In this document: positions 1-11,105 of the stretch, one piece after another
Layout: every line of letters begins with the position of its first letter
Numbering within the stretch: position 1 is the first letter of the stretch
NCBI GenBank assembly: GCA_028564705.1
Contig: JAPXFQ010000398.1
Coordinates: 1,922,001 to 1,986,000, forward strand
Source of the DNA: Apricaphanius iberus
Taxonomy: Eukaryota; Chordata; Actinopteri; Cyprinodontiformes; Aphaniidae
Length of the DNA: 64,000 nt
Reading direction: 5' to 3'
Made by a program: the position numbers and the translations under genes
Notes under the pieces: generated by a model
Seen by the model: the letters and a program-made list of their open reading frames with translations, nothing else
Database searches by the model: none
What the model was told of the DNA's origin: nothing

Positions 1-644
1 TATGAAATTAAATAGCTAAGCTCTGAGTCTCTGTATTATAACTTTTCTTATTACACTCTGATAACATTTAACTAGACTATTTTGAGTCTTTATCCTTGCT
101 GTTTAACATATTTACACGGTAATACTGTTGTATAGTGCTTCACATTGTATTAGACAGAAAACCAAAATAAATCACAAGGAAATCTTCACTATGAACTGCT
201 GGACTATTTCCACAACATCAAAACCCAGTGAGATTTGATCCATTGTAAGATGCTGTAGCGGATGTTTAGCTGCTGAATTCACCTTTAAATGGGACGTGAT
301 GCAACACGTACAGTTTCTAACAGCAACGTTGGTTATTTACATGAATTTTACTTTTATTTGACATTCTTTCAGAAAAGACATAAATGAAACTAGGCAAGAA
401 GAAAAAAAGAATAACTAGACATCTGTGTCAGACCCTGAACAACCCTCAAAAAATATAACTTACCTCAGGGAATGAGTCAGTGAACTCTAGTTAAATGGCA
501 ATCAGCTTTCTGTTACACATGTAAAAAGGAAAGTCCCTGAACATTTGTCTGGCTGACTGAGATTGATGTGGAGGTACAGCAGGGTATGTTACCTTCATCA
601 CGAATACCCTTTTTGGAGATATACATATGAACATAGCAGGTGTT
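1..644 (-). other. Region 3' of klf9, probable 3' UTR
   Basis: This sequence follows the klf9 stop on the minus strand. It is AT-rich, without an open frame I trust. A minus-strand AATAAA (TTTATT on plus, 353-358) is a possible poly(A) signal about 290 bases after the stop, but KLF9 3' UTRs are usually long and transcription may run past the left edge. Confidence 0.4.
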
Positions 645-925
645 TCACATTCCTGCAGGGCTTTGGTCCCCGGAATCAGAGGAGGACATAGATGTGGAAC
701 AGCGCCGTCTCTTGGCAGTGCTGGAGCCCTGCAGCATGCTGGGATGGAAGCCTGCATGTCGCCTGGCGTGTTTGGTCAGGTGGTCGCTCCTCATGAAGCA
801 CTTTTCACACAGCGGACAGTTGAAGCGCTTCTCGCCTGTGTGCGTGCGGTAGTGGCGCGTAAGCTCGTCCGATCGGGAGAACTTTTTACTGCAGTCTGGC
901 CAGGTGCATTTGAAGGGACGTTCCC
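645..925 (-). CDS. klf9: klf9 coding exon 2
   Basis: The acceptor reads TCTGTGTTCTCAG just above 925. The exon completes the split Gly codon and continues [11 protein letters not shown]. It encodes zinc fingers 2 and 3 and a 36-residue tail rich in Ser, with a short basic patch KRRR. The stop is TGA at 647-645. Finger 3 has Cys at residue 193 ([10 protein letters not shown]), where KLF9 and its relatives normally have Arg. Confidence 0.92.
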
Positions 926-2870
926 CTGAGAACACAGACACATCATTAATTAGTTTTCTTGTTAATATAATCACTTAAAAAGTAATCTAGTTTATAGTGT
1001 TTTGTTCTTAATGCCTCACAAATGGTTCATAAAATTGTCAGCCACGCATTGCATACATCACCAATAAAGATTAGTTTGCTTTCAAAGATTATAATGGTAT
1101 TTACAGTTTCTCAAGGTTTATATATGTTGATGAAAAAATAAAAGTTTCAATGATTGTTTTGTTCTGAGTTCTGTTATATCTCTGAGATCTGGTTCTGAAA
1201 ATGTAGAATACACTACCACTGCCTTGCAGCACAGAAGTATTTTGGTATTTCTCTCCAGGTTCTCTCTCTATGCTTTAGCTAAAGTCCTGAAACATGACTG
1301 TTAGGTTGGTTGTACCAATTTGTCCCCAGGCATTAATGGGTGCATGCATTGCTGTTTCTTCTGTGTGTCTCTGTATCCCTGAGTAAGACATCAGTCTGTT
1401 CAGATTGTACCCAAATGCCTCCCATTGACCAGTGGAGACAGGCACCATGGCCCTATATGGCCCTGCAATGATGAGCAGGTAAGCAGAAAACGGATTGATG
1501 TTTTGAGAACAAAAAATAAATAAATGCAAATCATCTCAGAAGAGTGTAGAATAATACGTTAAAGATAATTAAGGAAGGGCATGTATGTGAATGTAAATTG
1601 ATCTGCAAATGTTCATTATGGCTGCATAGAAAACAGCTTTAAAAACAGATTTTCTTTCTTGAGCAAAAAGTAAATAATGTTTTTGCTTTAATTTAGAGTT
1701 TGTATGTCCAGATGAGAATGATTACGAAACACAAACTGCCACAAACCACCTCCTCCAAGTGTTCCGCTGAAACCACATGTCCGCTCTTGTTTACAACCGG
1801 ACGGAGGGGTGTGGAGCTGGATGACGTATGAGGAAGCGGTGGCGCAGGGTGGGTTACCTCCGGACAAGAACATACAGTGACAACTGGGTCGAACTAACCT
1901 GCGGATTCGTAACGAATCATAAGACAATGTGTTGACCGAAATAACAGCTGCAGATTAAATTATTCACCAAATGAACAGCGATTAGAGTTAATTAGCGTTC
2001 AAAATGATTTATAACACCTCAACAACATGCCATGGACGGAAGAACGCGATGTTCCAACAGGAACCCCAGTCCTGCTGCTGCGTGTCAACAACATGTCAAG
2101 CCATGATACGATCTGAAAAGTAACTCCCTTAGCAGACGAACCCATCGGACCACCTGTCCAGAAACGCTTGCGGGAACATGTGCTCACGAACAGTTCATAA
2201 GTCACAAAGACACGACAGTGAGTTCGGCACATAGTACTAAAAATAATAGTGTGATTTTGGAATCATTGGGTTACACTATCGTTGTGCTTATGAAATAATA
2301 AGAGAGGCAGATGCTAATTATAGCTGGTTAAGTGACGCAGCGCGGTTTTGCTGCGGTCGACAGAACCGAGCCGGTTGACTTTTTTTGTAGGCGTGTCACC
2401 CGGCTGAGGCTGCACTCACCGGTGTGGACCCTGAGGTGGGCTTTGAGGTGCGATGACTTCCCGTACATTTTCCCACAGCCTGCAAAGGGGCAGCCGTGCC
2501 TTTTCTCGGGGGTCTCCGTTCTCCCAGGAGTCTTGTTCCGGGACGCTTTGAGAACCGGCGACACCCGGCTGCTCCCCCTCTCATCCTTCTCTTTCTCCTC
2601 CCTTCCCGCTTCGCTGGCCCCGCCGAGACATCTGCTCCCCTCGGCGCCGATACGGTCTGGACCGCATTTCTTTAAGTCCAGTAAAATCATCGCTACCATC
2701 AACAATGTGCCGTTTTCTTGGTTCTCTTTAAAGCTGTCCTCCGTTCTGTCCAGAGGACGAGCGGGGACGCAGTCCACAGACGCATCAACCTCCGACATCT
2801 CTGGAGCAGATCGGGGTGGAGTTGCGAGAGTCTGTGCGGAGTTGCTGCAGAGTGTGGAAAAACAATCCAA
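645..2870 (-). CDS. klf9: Krueppel-like factor 9, two coding exons
   Basis: Joining 2870..2420 to 925..645 gives 243 residues, against 244 in human KLF9. The product is expected to be a nuclear transcription factor that binds GC/BTE boxes and CACCC-like sites. Three C2H2 fingers sit at the C-terminal half: residues about 127-149 ([19 protein letters not shown]...), 157-179 ([19 protein letters not shown]...) and 187-207 ([17 protein letters not shown]...). The wording CTWPDC, CPLCEK and FHPSM is KLF9-like; KLF13 has different residues there. The exon junction falls in the linker after finger 1 (HTG|ERP). The N-terminus is divergent: I see no clear Sin3-interaction helix of the AAQCLVSIS type, though [14 protein letters not shown] aligns with the KLF9 segment containing SLLDLNK. 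The trpm3 neighbour on the same strand supports the KLF9 identity. Expression in fish is known to respond to glucocorticoid; that is family knowledge. Confidence 0.93.
926..2419 (-). other. klf9: klf9 intron
   Basis: The single coding-region intron is bounded by GTGAGT at its 5' end and TTCTCAG at its 3' end. It contains a degraded SINE at about 1283-1502. I see nothing else recognisable. Confidence 0.85.
1283..1502 (+). repeat. Degraded SINE 3' portion
   Basis: Starting at AACATGACTGTTAGGTT it runs parallel to the better SINE at 53031-53400: TTAGGTT..., then TGCATGCATTG..., GTGTCTCTGTAT..., GGCCCTGCAATG..., and the tail AGCAGAAAACGGATTGATG. The tRNA-like head is missing. Many substitutions indicate an old copy. 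Confidence 0.6.
2420..2870 (-). CDS. klf9: klf9 coding exon 1
   Basis: The start is the ATG at 2870-2868 (MDCFSTLC...). It gives a protein length one residue short of human KLF9; a second Met (MSEVDASV) lies 24 codons downstream and would be the alternative. The exon ends CACACCG followed by the donor GTGAGTG at 2419 downward. It encodes an acidic and Ser-rich N-terminal region, a short hydrophobic segment ([11 protein letters not shown]) and all of zinc finger 1. Confidence 0.9.
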
Positions 2871-3300
2871 AAGGGGTTAAAGCCGTACTTAGACCGCAGT
2901 CCTCATTGGAAACGTGACTAATGATCCGCGTGCTGTCCAGTTGCACTGTCCCGAAAAGACGGAACGTTTCCTTCTGGAGGATACTGGGCGGATAAAGAAA
3001 ATCCGCTTCAAGAGAGATAATGGCTCTACACCTCCTTTCTTATCCGGCTTTCTTTCTCTTCTTTTTTACACGTTCTTTTTTTTCCCGCTTGAGCTATAGC
3101 GTCCGGCGTCTGCTCCGTCGTTGTGTGTTTTTCCACTCCAGCGTCCACTTGTCCTATTTTGCAGTGAGCAACAGAGAGTTCTCTCAACTCCAAGAAACAA
3201 TTTCGCGGAATACCACTATGTCATAATAGAACTGTGCTGCGATTGGCTGATGGAGACCAACTCGCCTCTCAATGGTGCCTTTTCTAAAGAGTGATTGATG
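2871..3300 (-). promoter_or_regulatory. klf9: klf9 proximal promoter and 5' UTR
   Basis: The region directly upstream of the klf9 start codon has a CCAAT box on the minus strand (ATTGG on plus at 3242-3246, in GCCAATC context), 370 bases before the ATG. A GC-box core (GGGCGG) is on the plus strand near 2986-2991. The transcription start cannot be fixed from sequence alone. Confidence 0.5.
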
Positions 3301-5380
3301 GAGAGTTGGACTAATCACAGGACGGATTTTGGTGGCGATCAGTTAGGTAATAGTTATATAGTAGTTTTATACTGAAGATCGCTGGAAAATATGTATTTTA
3401 GAGTGTAAAAACAAACCTTTAAAGTTTAGCTTAAAGTGTATATTTATGTAATTAGGTATATATTAAGGTACCTTAGTTTTAACACTGAAATACTGTTTAC
3501 ATATAAAACTACAATAAAAAAACTATTAAGAAACATGAACTGAAACATTTCCATTTTGTTTTAAAAAAATGTTTAAATCAGCATGTCCAAATAATTATCC
3601 TAAGAAATGTATGATTTTTTTTCCATCCTAATCCATTCATAGCATACATTTGGATTTAGGTTCTGTGTAGTTGTACTCTCCATTAGTACTCAAAGTCAGA
3701 TTGCTCAAGTTCAACAGAAATTCAAGTGGCAATGTTGTCATGAACATGAATCTGAATATCCAATATGGTCACCATGCATCTAAAACAAACTGATTGCTTC
3801 AGTAAAATACTCTTCATTCGTGTGTCATATTATATCATAAGTTTTTCGACATAGAAACTTCTTTTGGCAAAAGTGTTTTTTTTTTAAAGTTAAAGGCATA
3901 CATTCCAGAGCAATACATTATTATCACCTTCTTTTTTTGCCAGTAGTAGTTTGCCTCATCACTGATTAGCCCACCTTAAGTCACACTGTTCTGATTTTGG
4001 AGGAAAATTGGTTGCAGCATATGAAGCCACCAGCTGTTCTCTGGTTCTACACTCTACACCTTTCCTTCAGTTGCTTTTGGCAAGATTAGTGTGCTTGAAC
4101 ATTTCACTTTTTTGTCTTCCTTTGCTTTTTTTGCTTTATACATCACTTTTTAATTACCTAATACATATATTTATTAATAATGTATTAACATATGTATTAA
4201 TAATATAGTAAACTATAGTTTATAGTATTTCAAATGTCATCAGTGGAACTGGTACCACTATAAAATCAGGGGAATAGACTGTGATTAGAAATGTAACCAA
4301 GGTAGGCACAAAACCAACCAGCCCTGTTTTCAATAAAACTGAAGGTTGGACCATTTATTTCCATTAAGAGACACACAGTTTGTCTATGCATCAGGTCACT
4401 GTTTAAAGGAAGTTGCAAATTAAGGGTCATGATATGTTCATTACGTGTTGACTGAAACTAGATGCTGTAGTCTGTGTTGATTGTGTTTCATGCTACGCTC
4501 TGACACACACCCTTTAGCACATCGCTGCTGTCCCCGAAAACTGCCTCTTCATTTGAACTCACCGAGATAAAGCATTTCACATGAAATCAAAATCAGGCAC
4601 ACACATACAGAGAAAAAAACTATTTAGTAAAAACTTTAACTGCACAGTAACAAATGTAGTTCTCATTTCTGATTGCAGTAGGTAGTTGTTTAGGTTTTGG
4701 AAGCGATCATGAAGTTGATCTTGACCCTTCCAGATATTTGTTCCCGACTGTAATATTAATTTTGTCATCATTATTCTTAGCCGGCTTCCACTTCCCATTC
4801 ATCTGAGCCTTTAGCTATCATTGAAAAAAGAAATTACAGCAACGTGTATGCTGATAGTCCCCTTTATAAAATGTAATAAAACTACAGTCTCTTTTCTAAT
4901 CACTCACTTTAAAAAAGGGGTGCTTTGAGTGCAGTGGGTGGTTCTTGTTGTTCTAGTTCTCCGAAAATCTGTTTTCAGGGTGTAGAGATTGAGCAATGCT
5001 TCCTCTTTGCACATTGCAAAAAGAGCTACAAAACATCAAATGGTTATAGGAATTGTATATGGGTTTTTTTGTTTTTCCTGTCAAGACCACTTCTTTCAGG
5101 GTATTCACTAGCCATATATTTACATTTTAGTTTTATTTTACTTAAAAATGCCCAATTTTCTCTTATGATAAGTTATATCCGCAATGCCCCTTCCCCCCTA
5201 CTCACACCCCCTTTGGCTGAATTAAAGAGAAGAACCCCTAAATTTCCAAGAAAAAAGTATCGCTGAACTCGGGCTCCTCATACAGAGGGGCTGTAAACAT
5301 TTCAGTGAAAGAGGAGGTGATTTCTGCTACAGCCCCCCTCGCCACCCCCACCCACTGTTCTCTTTAGAAAGTGCAAGAGT
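3301..5380. other. Spacer upstream of klf9, nothing recognised
   Basis: AT-rich single-copy-looking DNA with short A and T runs. No open frame with coding character and no repeat family I can name. Confidence 0.5.
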
Positions 5381-5401
5381 TCATGATTGCGCCCTACTTC
5401 T

Positions 5402-5624
5402 GGGTCACATCGTCGTGTTGACACGGTCGCGACAGAGATAAGGTTGTTTTTTAGTGTGAGGGCGCGCGCGCGCAGTTGAACATAGAGAGAGAATGAGAGG
5501 ACACGTGCGGAATGTCGGTACAAAATGTTCCCAAGTCCACGTGTTGCAGTGTGAGCGAACTCAGCACTGAGGGCCCCGCTTCCTTGAGTGATCAGACTCC
5601 TTTACCACCAACACACATGACCCC
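5402..5624. promoter_or_regulatory. Candidate hormone/E-box module upstream of klf9
   Basis: A near-perfect glucocorticoid/steroid receptor palindrome, GGTACA-AAA-TGTTCC, occupies 5517-5531. It sits between two CACGTG E-boxes at 5502-5507 and 5538-5543. Nuclear-receptor half-sites lie nearby: GGGTCA at 5402-5407 and TGACCCC at 5618-5624. The block is more GC-rich than its surroundings and lies 2.65 kb upstream of the klf9 start codon. KLF9 is a well-known glucocorticoid, thyroid-hormone and circadian target in vertebrates, so a regulatory role is plausible. It is inferred from motifs only. Confidence 0.4.
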
Positions 5625-5841
5625 ACTAGCACACTCACAGACGGAAGGACTGGAATTCTCTGTGCGTTCATGAAGACATAGCCTACTGCATGTCCACAGC
5701 AATCATAGTAGCTACTCTGCAAAGTTAAGAACAATTACTCTGACGCATGTTAATCATTCCAACTAAACACACAGTGGAGTTATGCTATATTTTCCTAACA
5801 CTACTGCAGGATCTTTGAAGTGAAATCATGTAGCCTTGGAA

Positions 5842-6191
5842 TACAGGGGGAAACAAAAAAAAATTAGAATATTGTACTAAAGATAATTCATTTAAGTGGT
5901 TCAGCTAAAAATTTGAAACTAATCTAAAATATATAGGTTACTCATCACATGCAATGTGAGATAATTCAAAGCAAATGATCCAAAACAGCTCCAAAGGGTT
6001 TCTGAGCACAATCATGAGGAAGACTGCTGACCTGACAGTTGTGCAGAAAACCATCATTGACTCCCTCCATAAAAGGAAGTGATAGTGGGTCTAGTGAGTC
6101 TATATCATATTTTAGTTTAATCTTTTAACCTGAATTGCTGAAATTAATTAACTTTTGCACAGTATTCTTTTTTTCCGAATATCACCTATAG
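5842..6191. mobile_element. Internally deleted Tc1/mariner-like relic
   Basis: The left end (ACAGGGGGAAAC, then TTAGAATATT) and right end (TATTC...CACCTATAG) are degenerate inverted copies. Inside is the transposase start seen in a common fish Tc1/mariner family: ATGAGGAAGACTGCTGAC and TGACAGTTGTGCAG, then ATCATTGACTCCCTCCA. Most of the coding region is deleted. Confidence 0.6.
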
Positions 6192-8619
6192 GTGCAATGA
6201 TGGCAAAAGGTCTCACGAAGCTTTAAGCAGTATTTAATCAGGCCCCTCTTCCTGTTAAGAACATAACTTCCACAAATACAGTTCTGGTAGAAGCTTGAAA
6301 GCAATTTCTGGTAGAAGCTTAAAAGCAGTTACGGATAATTGGTTGTTATTTGCTGAGAATATTTAGAAACAAACTGAGCTGAAACTCAAAGAAAAGATCA
6401 AACTTATTGCCTCAGATTGTTGATATAATCATAAGTTTATTGCTTAAACGTTTCTCAAGTAACTTGCCAATTCATTTAAAAACTGAACGTAAATGTTAAG
6501 CAAAGGAAAATAAAATATTCTTAAATTGTAGATCAATCTGTCAAAGAGGTTTATGTTAATACTTTATTAACTGTTAAAGTATTGTCACATTTGAAGTTAT
6601 TTGGTCATTAGCTTGTGATTTATTTTGCATTTGATTTATCTGGAAGTTAGCTCTCAGATCTGGAAATTGTGTCATAATTATGCCACAAGTAGAGTACAGT
6701 CTAGATAGTTAAAAGTTGAAGAAGCAGGGCAATTTTTTTTGTAATCGTTGTGGACTTGTCTACAATTACCATGAATTTCCCGCATTTTTGTATTTAAACA
6801 ACAAATAAACATTTTTTCTACTAGGAATCTTACAGTGCTATCAGTATTACTGGTTTAAAAGTATAGAAACGGTTTAATTTATGACTGTGAACTTGGAAAA
6901 CCCTACTTCTGGAGTAGAACACAACATGTCTGAATTTTCACTGGAAATCAAGCTAAGAGGGACCAATTATTTTTACTTGAGAAGCATATATTGAGAGCGC
7001 GTTACTCCCATGAGCCCTGTGCATCCTGTGGGATTTCTTCATACTAAAGTGATAACTTGCAGGTCATGAAATGGCATCTTCAGAGTCTTTCTAAATTCTG
7101 ATTCTTTGAGTTGGAGAAATTTTTCCTTATTTCAAAACTTTGGCATGGGAGTATGGATTCAGCCTTCGAAGGAATATGAGAAGTCATCTTTGTCAAAAAT
7201 CCAAAAGATTATTGCTGGTGCCCAGCCTCCCACCTTAATTTTCTGTTTGAATAATCAGCATCTTTGTAAATAACTATCCATTGAAAATGTGACAACAGTT
7301 TAAAGCTTGATAAAATAGTCTAAGAATAAACTGTTAGGGCCTATGTTTTTAAAATGGAGGTTGTCTTAAGACAATAGAAGTCTCCCTTGGTCTTGATTAA
7401 TTGTTATCTTCAGACTAATCAGTAATCAATACTCAGTGAAAACACCAAGACCATTATCTACTGCATGTTTGAGTATTAATTGTATATAGCTGCTTCTGAT
7501 GTATTGATTTCTCCATTTTGTTCCCCTGATTTCTTTTGGTCCGATTTAGTTAAGTTAAAAAGAAAATTGTGTAGTGCAACTTTACTGTGAAAAATGAAAT
7601 CATTGAAACAATACATGTAATGTCCATTATTAAAATTTTTCTTGCTGACGGTTTAACAATTGGCACAAGTTTGAAACATGAAGGCAGCAACTATCCCAAC
7701 CATCTGGTTGATGATCAATGTGAAAGGGTTTTTGCATAGCCGTTGACTTCTGGACATGGTACTGTCCATCTGGGGTTGCTGTGGAGCTCTATGCACGGGA
7801 TGCTTAAAGAAATTTTTAGAACAGATTTGTTTTTTAGAGCAGTATTATAAAAGACAGATTCTGTTACCAAGAAGATGTTATAAACATTCGTGTATAGCTA
7901 TCTAAATCTTGGCCAGAATACTGACAAGTTGAGTAGGCCAAATCCCCTCGAAGCAGCAATTGGGGCTGGCCCCTTAACAGTTTTTTAAATGATGAACATC
8001 TGAAATCACAGTGAGTGTGCTCAATGTGCACTCAGTGCAACTATGGAGCACAATGAGAAGCCTAAGTCACGCCTATCTATATCTTGTCCATGGGTCTCCT
8101 ACTGTCAAAAAAACAAGAATGAGAGTCAATGGAACAATACGTTTTTTTCTGATCTCATTTGAAATGTGCCACTGATTTAACATATGTCCATACATTTAAA
8201 AAACACATGATGCCAAGAAAGCAGCAACTTTCGAACAGGCGGCCGAAGATACTTTAGGTTTTATGTGTAAACAAATAGTGAAAAACAACTGAAAGAGAAG
8301 GAAAAATTGCTGTGAGTTTAGCGAGGTTTGTGTTCTTCCAGAACACAGGGAGGAACATTAAACATGAAATAAATCTGGCCATGAGGAAAGTGCCAGCTAT
8401 GCTGGCGGAGTAATGGACGGTCGACGGAGAGTCAGCATGCAGAACAAGCTCTACAAGGTCTTGGTGAATATTTCAAATCAAGATTATAATATGTAGACAA
8501 TATGAGATAAAATGTAAAAACACTGATAAAATTATAACACAAATAAAAATGTATAATTTTGAAAATTTTGAAAAACAAAAAAATTTAATAAAGTAAAACA
8601 TACAGTGCACGTAAACAGA
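6192..8619. other. Spacer, nothing firmly recognised
   Basis: AT-rich sequence with no coding frame above background. A slightly more structured stretch at about 7000-8450 may be old repeat, but I could not assign a family. Confidence 0.4.
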
Positions 8620-9184
8620 AATTAATAAATAATACGTTAAAAGCTCGGCTAAAAAGGTGAGTCTTGAGCCTGCTCTTTAAAATATGAACATTCTCTGCGG
8701 CCTTGAGGTCCTCTGGCAGACTGTTCTAGAGGTGAGGGCCATAATAATAGAAAGACACCTCACCATGGATGTGCATCCTGACTTTTGCGTTGACAAGGAG
8801 ACAGCTGCCAGAGGAGCGCAGAGACCCTGAAGGTTCATATGGTAAGAAGCTGTTCTGATGGATAAGAAGGCACAAGACCATTGAGATACTTAATAACCAT
8901 TAAAATAATCTTAAAATCAATCCTAAAACATATGGGGAGCCAATGCAGTGATTTTAAGACTGGTATAAAGTGCTCCTGCCGACTGGTCTTTGTCAGGACA
9001 CGTGCTGCTGAATTTTGTAAAAGCTGTAAGCCTGAGATAATCTTTTTGAGAAGACCAGAAAGCAGGGAGTTTCAGTAATTGATTCTACTGGTGATAAAAG
9101 CATGCATTAGTGTCTCTCTATCAGCCTGACAGAGAATATCTCTGGCAATGTTCTTTAGATGATAACAAATGGAGTCAACGTGTT

Positions 9185-10370
9185 GACTTAGGTTCGGGAG
9201 CGGGAACCACGTTTCAGATCCGCTTCGTACATCCTAGAATTCATCCGGTACCCCGCACCTGCTCTACATCTCTAATCACATCACAAGACACTTATAAACT
9301 CTGCTTGCCCTTCATCCCTCATTTGCCTCGTTCGTTTCGCCCCCCCCCCCCTTTCCCTCCCTCTAGGTTCCGGGTTCCTGCCGACCCGCTTTTACTTTCC
9401 GGGTACCTGCCGACCCGCTTTTCTCTTCCGGGTACCTGCCGACCTGCTTTTTCCCTTCCGGGTACCTGCCGACCCGCTTTTCTCTTCCGGGTACCTGCCG
9501 ACCCGCTTTCCTCTTCCGGGTACCTGCTGACCCGCTTTTTCTCTTCCGGGTACCTGCCGACCCGCTTTCCTCTTCTGGGTACCTGCCGACCCACTTTTTC
9601 TCTTCCGGGTACCTGCCAACCCGCTTTCTCTTACGGGTACCTGCCGACCTGCCCCTTCGACCCTTCCCCCTTTCTTAGCAGCGTCCATCGGACCCTGCCT
9701 CCACGTTCCGTGCCCCTGTTCACTCCTGTACCACCTCTTCTAACCTCTCTTTTAGGTTCTGAGCCGTTTCCGCAGATGTTCCGTCGTGGGCTCGGACTGT
9801 TGGAGAACGAAGCTCCATCCGGTCTGGAATCCTGTTCAACTACAATGCCCCCTGCTATGTCGGGGGGATCGGTCCAAATGCTCCGGGTGACCGAGCATCC
9901 TCCATGCTCTCTCTTCTGTCTTCTCAGACCCCCAGACGGTCGCGGCAGATGACCGCTTGTTCTGAGCCAGGTTCTGCCGGAGGTTTCTTCCTGTTAAAGG
10001 GCGTTTTTCCTCTCCGCTGTCGCTACATGCTTGCTCAGTACGAGGGATTGCTTAGGAATTGCTCAACACCATGTTGATGACTCAGCAATCTGCTGGGAGT
10101 CCTTACTTAGACAAACTTTTAACTGATTGGATTGCAATGACTTTTGTCGTAAAGGGCCTTGAAATGACTTTCTCTGCGCCATGTACATCGTATAGGCTTT
10201 ATCTGAGGGAGGGGGTCCTGAGCAGGCTCGGAAAGAAGATTTCTCCAAGACTGCACCCCCACACTGAGTCTCTCCCTGGGTCTCCGACGATTGCCCCTCC
10301 TTAGACCATTCAATTCTCCACGCCTTAAATAAACTGTTAAAATTCTCAATATGTGGCGTGGTCCTTGCTG
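9185..10370. mobile_element. Unclassified insertion within the L2 LINE
   Basis: About 1.2 kb that interrupts the LINE. It is GC-rich at the left. It contains a TATA-like CTTATAAACTC near 9292, the 29-bp minisatellite, a module common in teleost repeats (GGTTCTGCCGGAGGTTTC, then TTCCTGTTAAAGG near 9970-9999) and AATAAA at about 10327. TATA and AATAAA suggest an LTR-type element. I cannot find clear TG/CA ends or a target duplication, so the limits are approximate. Confidence 0.5.
9367..9662. repeat. 29-bp minisatellite, about 10 copies
   Basis: The unit is close to TTCCGGGTACCTGCCGACCC plus GCTTTTCTC. About ten copies follow head to tail with single-base changes and 28-30 bp length variation. 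A long open frame crosses it only because the repeat lacks stops. Confidence 0.92.
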
Positions 10371-11105
10371 GTGAAAACTATTTTAGTAATATTTTTAATG
10401 TGTGGGTTAAAAGTCTGCCCAGAGTAAAAAATCATGCCCAGGTTCTTCACTTGTAAAGACGGATTAAAAAGACAGTGATTGTAGTTTTGGTAAAAGTTTC
10501 TCTCTGAGCCGCAGGACCAATAACTAAAACTTCAGTTTCTTTCCTGGTTGAGCTGAAGAAAGTTTTCTGTCATCCAGGATTTGATGTCTAAAATGCAGTT
10601 GAAAATGCATGCATTTGCAATGGAGATGTACAACTGTGTATCCTCAGCATACCTGTGAAAGTTAGCTCCATGTGTTCTGATGACACTGCCAAGAGGTAGC
10701 ATATACAGGTAAAAAGCTCTGGGCCTAAAATTGAACCCTGGGGCACACCACATGTTATCTCATGGACCTTAGACTACCAGGTATCTAAACTTAAACTTAA
10801 TAAAAGTCCTGTCTGAGAGATAAGATGTGAACCATTTTTGAACGGCACCAGAGAAGCCAATCTTTTTAAAACGGTGTAATGAAAATTTTCATTACCAGTA
10901 GGTGACATACTGTTTTGAATATTTAATTGAATGAAAATTGCCACCATTACAGATGTAAATATTATATTGTTCCAGTTTGTGATTGTGTTGTGGCAGTGGC
11001 TTCTCAGCTGGTACTGTTGAAGACCTTTCCTGTAGACAAAACAAAACAAGGTGGAAACTTGATAACTGTAAAAAAAAACTAACAGTAATATTTAACAATC
11101 CTTAA

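Noticed and set aside
2332..2880. A 182-codon plus-strand open frame
   Set aside because: It is antisense to klf9 exon 1; the minus frame encodes the zinc finger.
5461..5474. A short GCGCGC run that could suggest a CpG-island promoter
   Set aside because: It is only about 14 bases and there is no exon beside it.
9110..9952. A 280-codon plus-strand open frame
   Set aside because: It runs through the 29-bp minisatellite and a transposon insertion; the opposite strand is open too. No protein family is recognisable.
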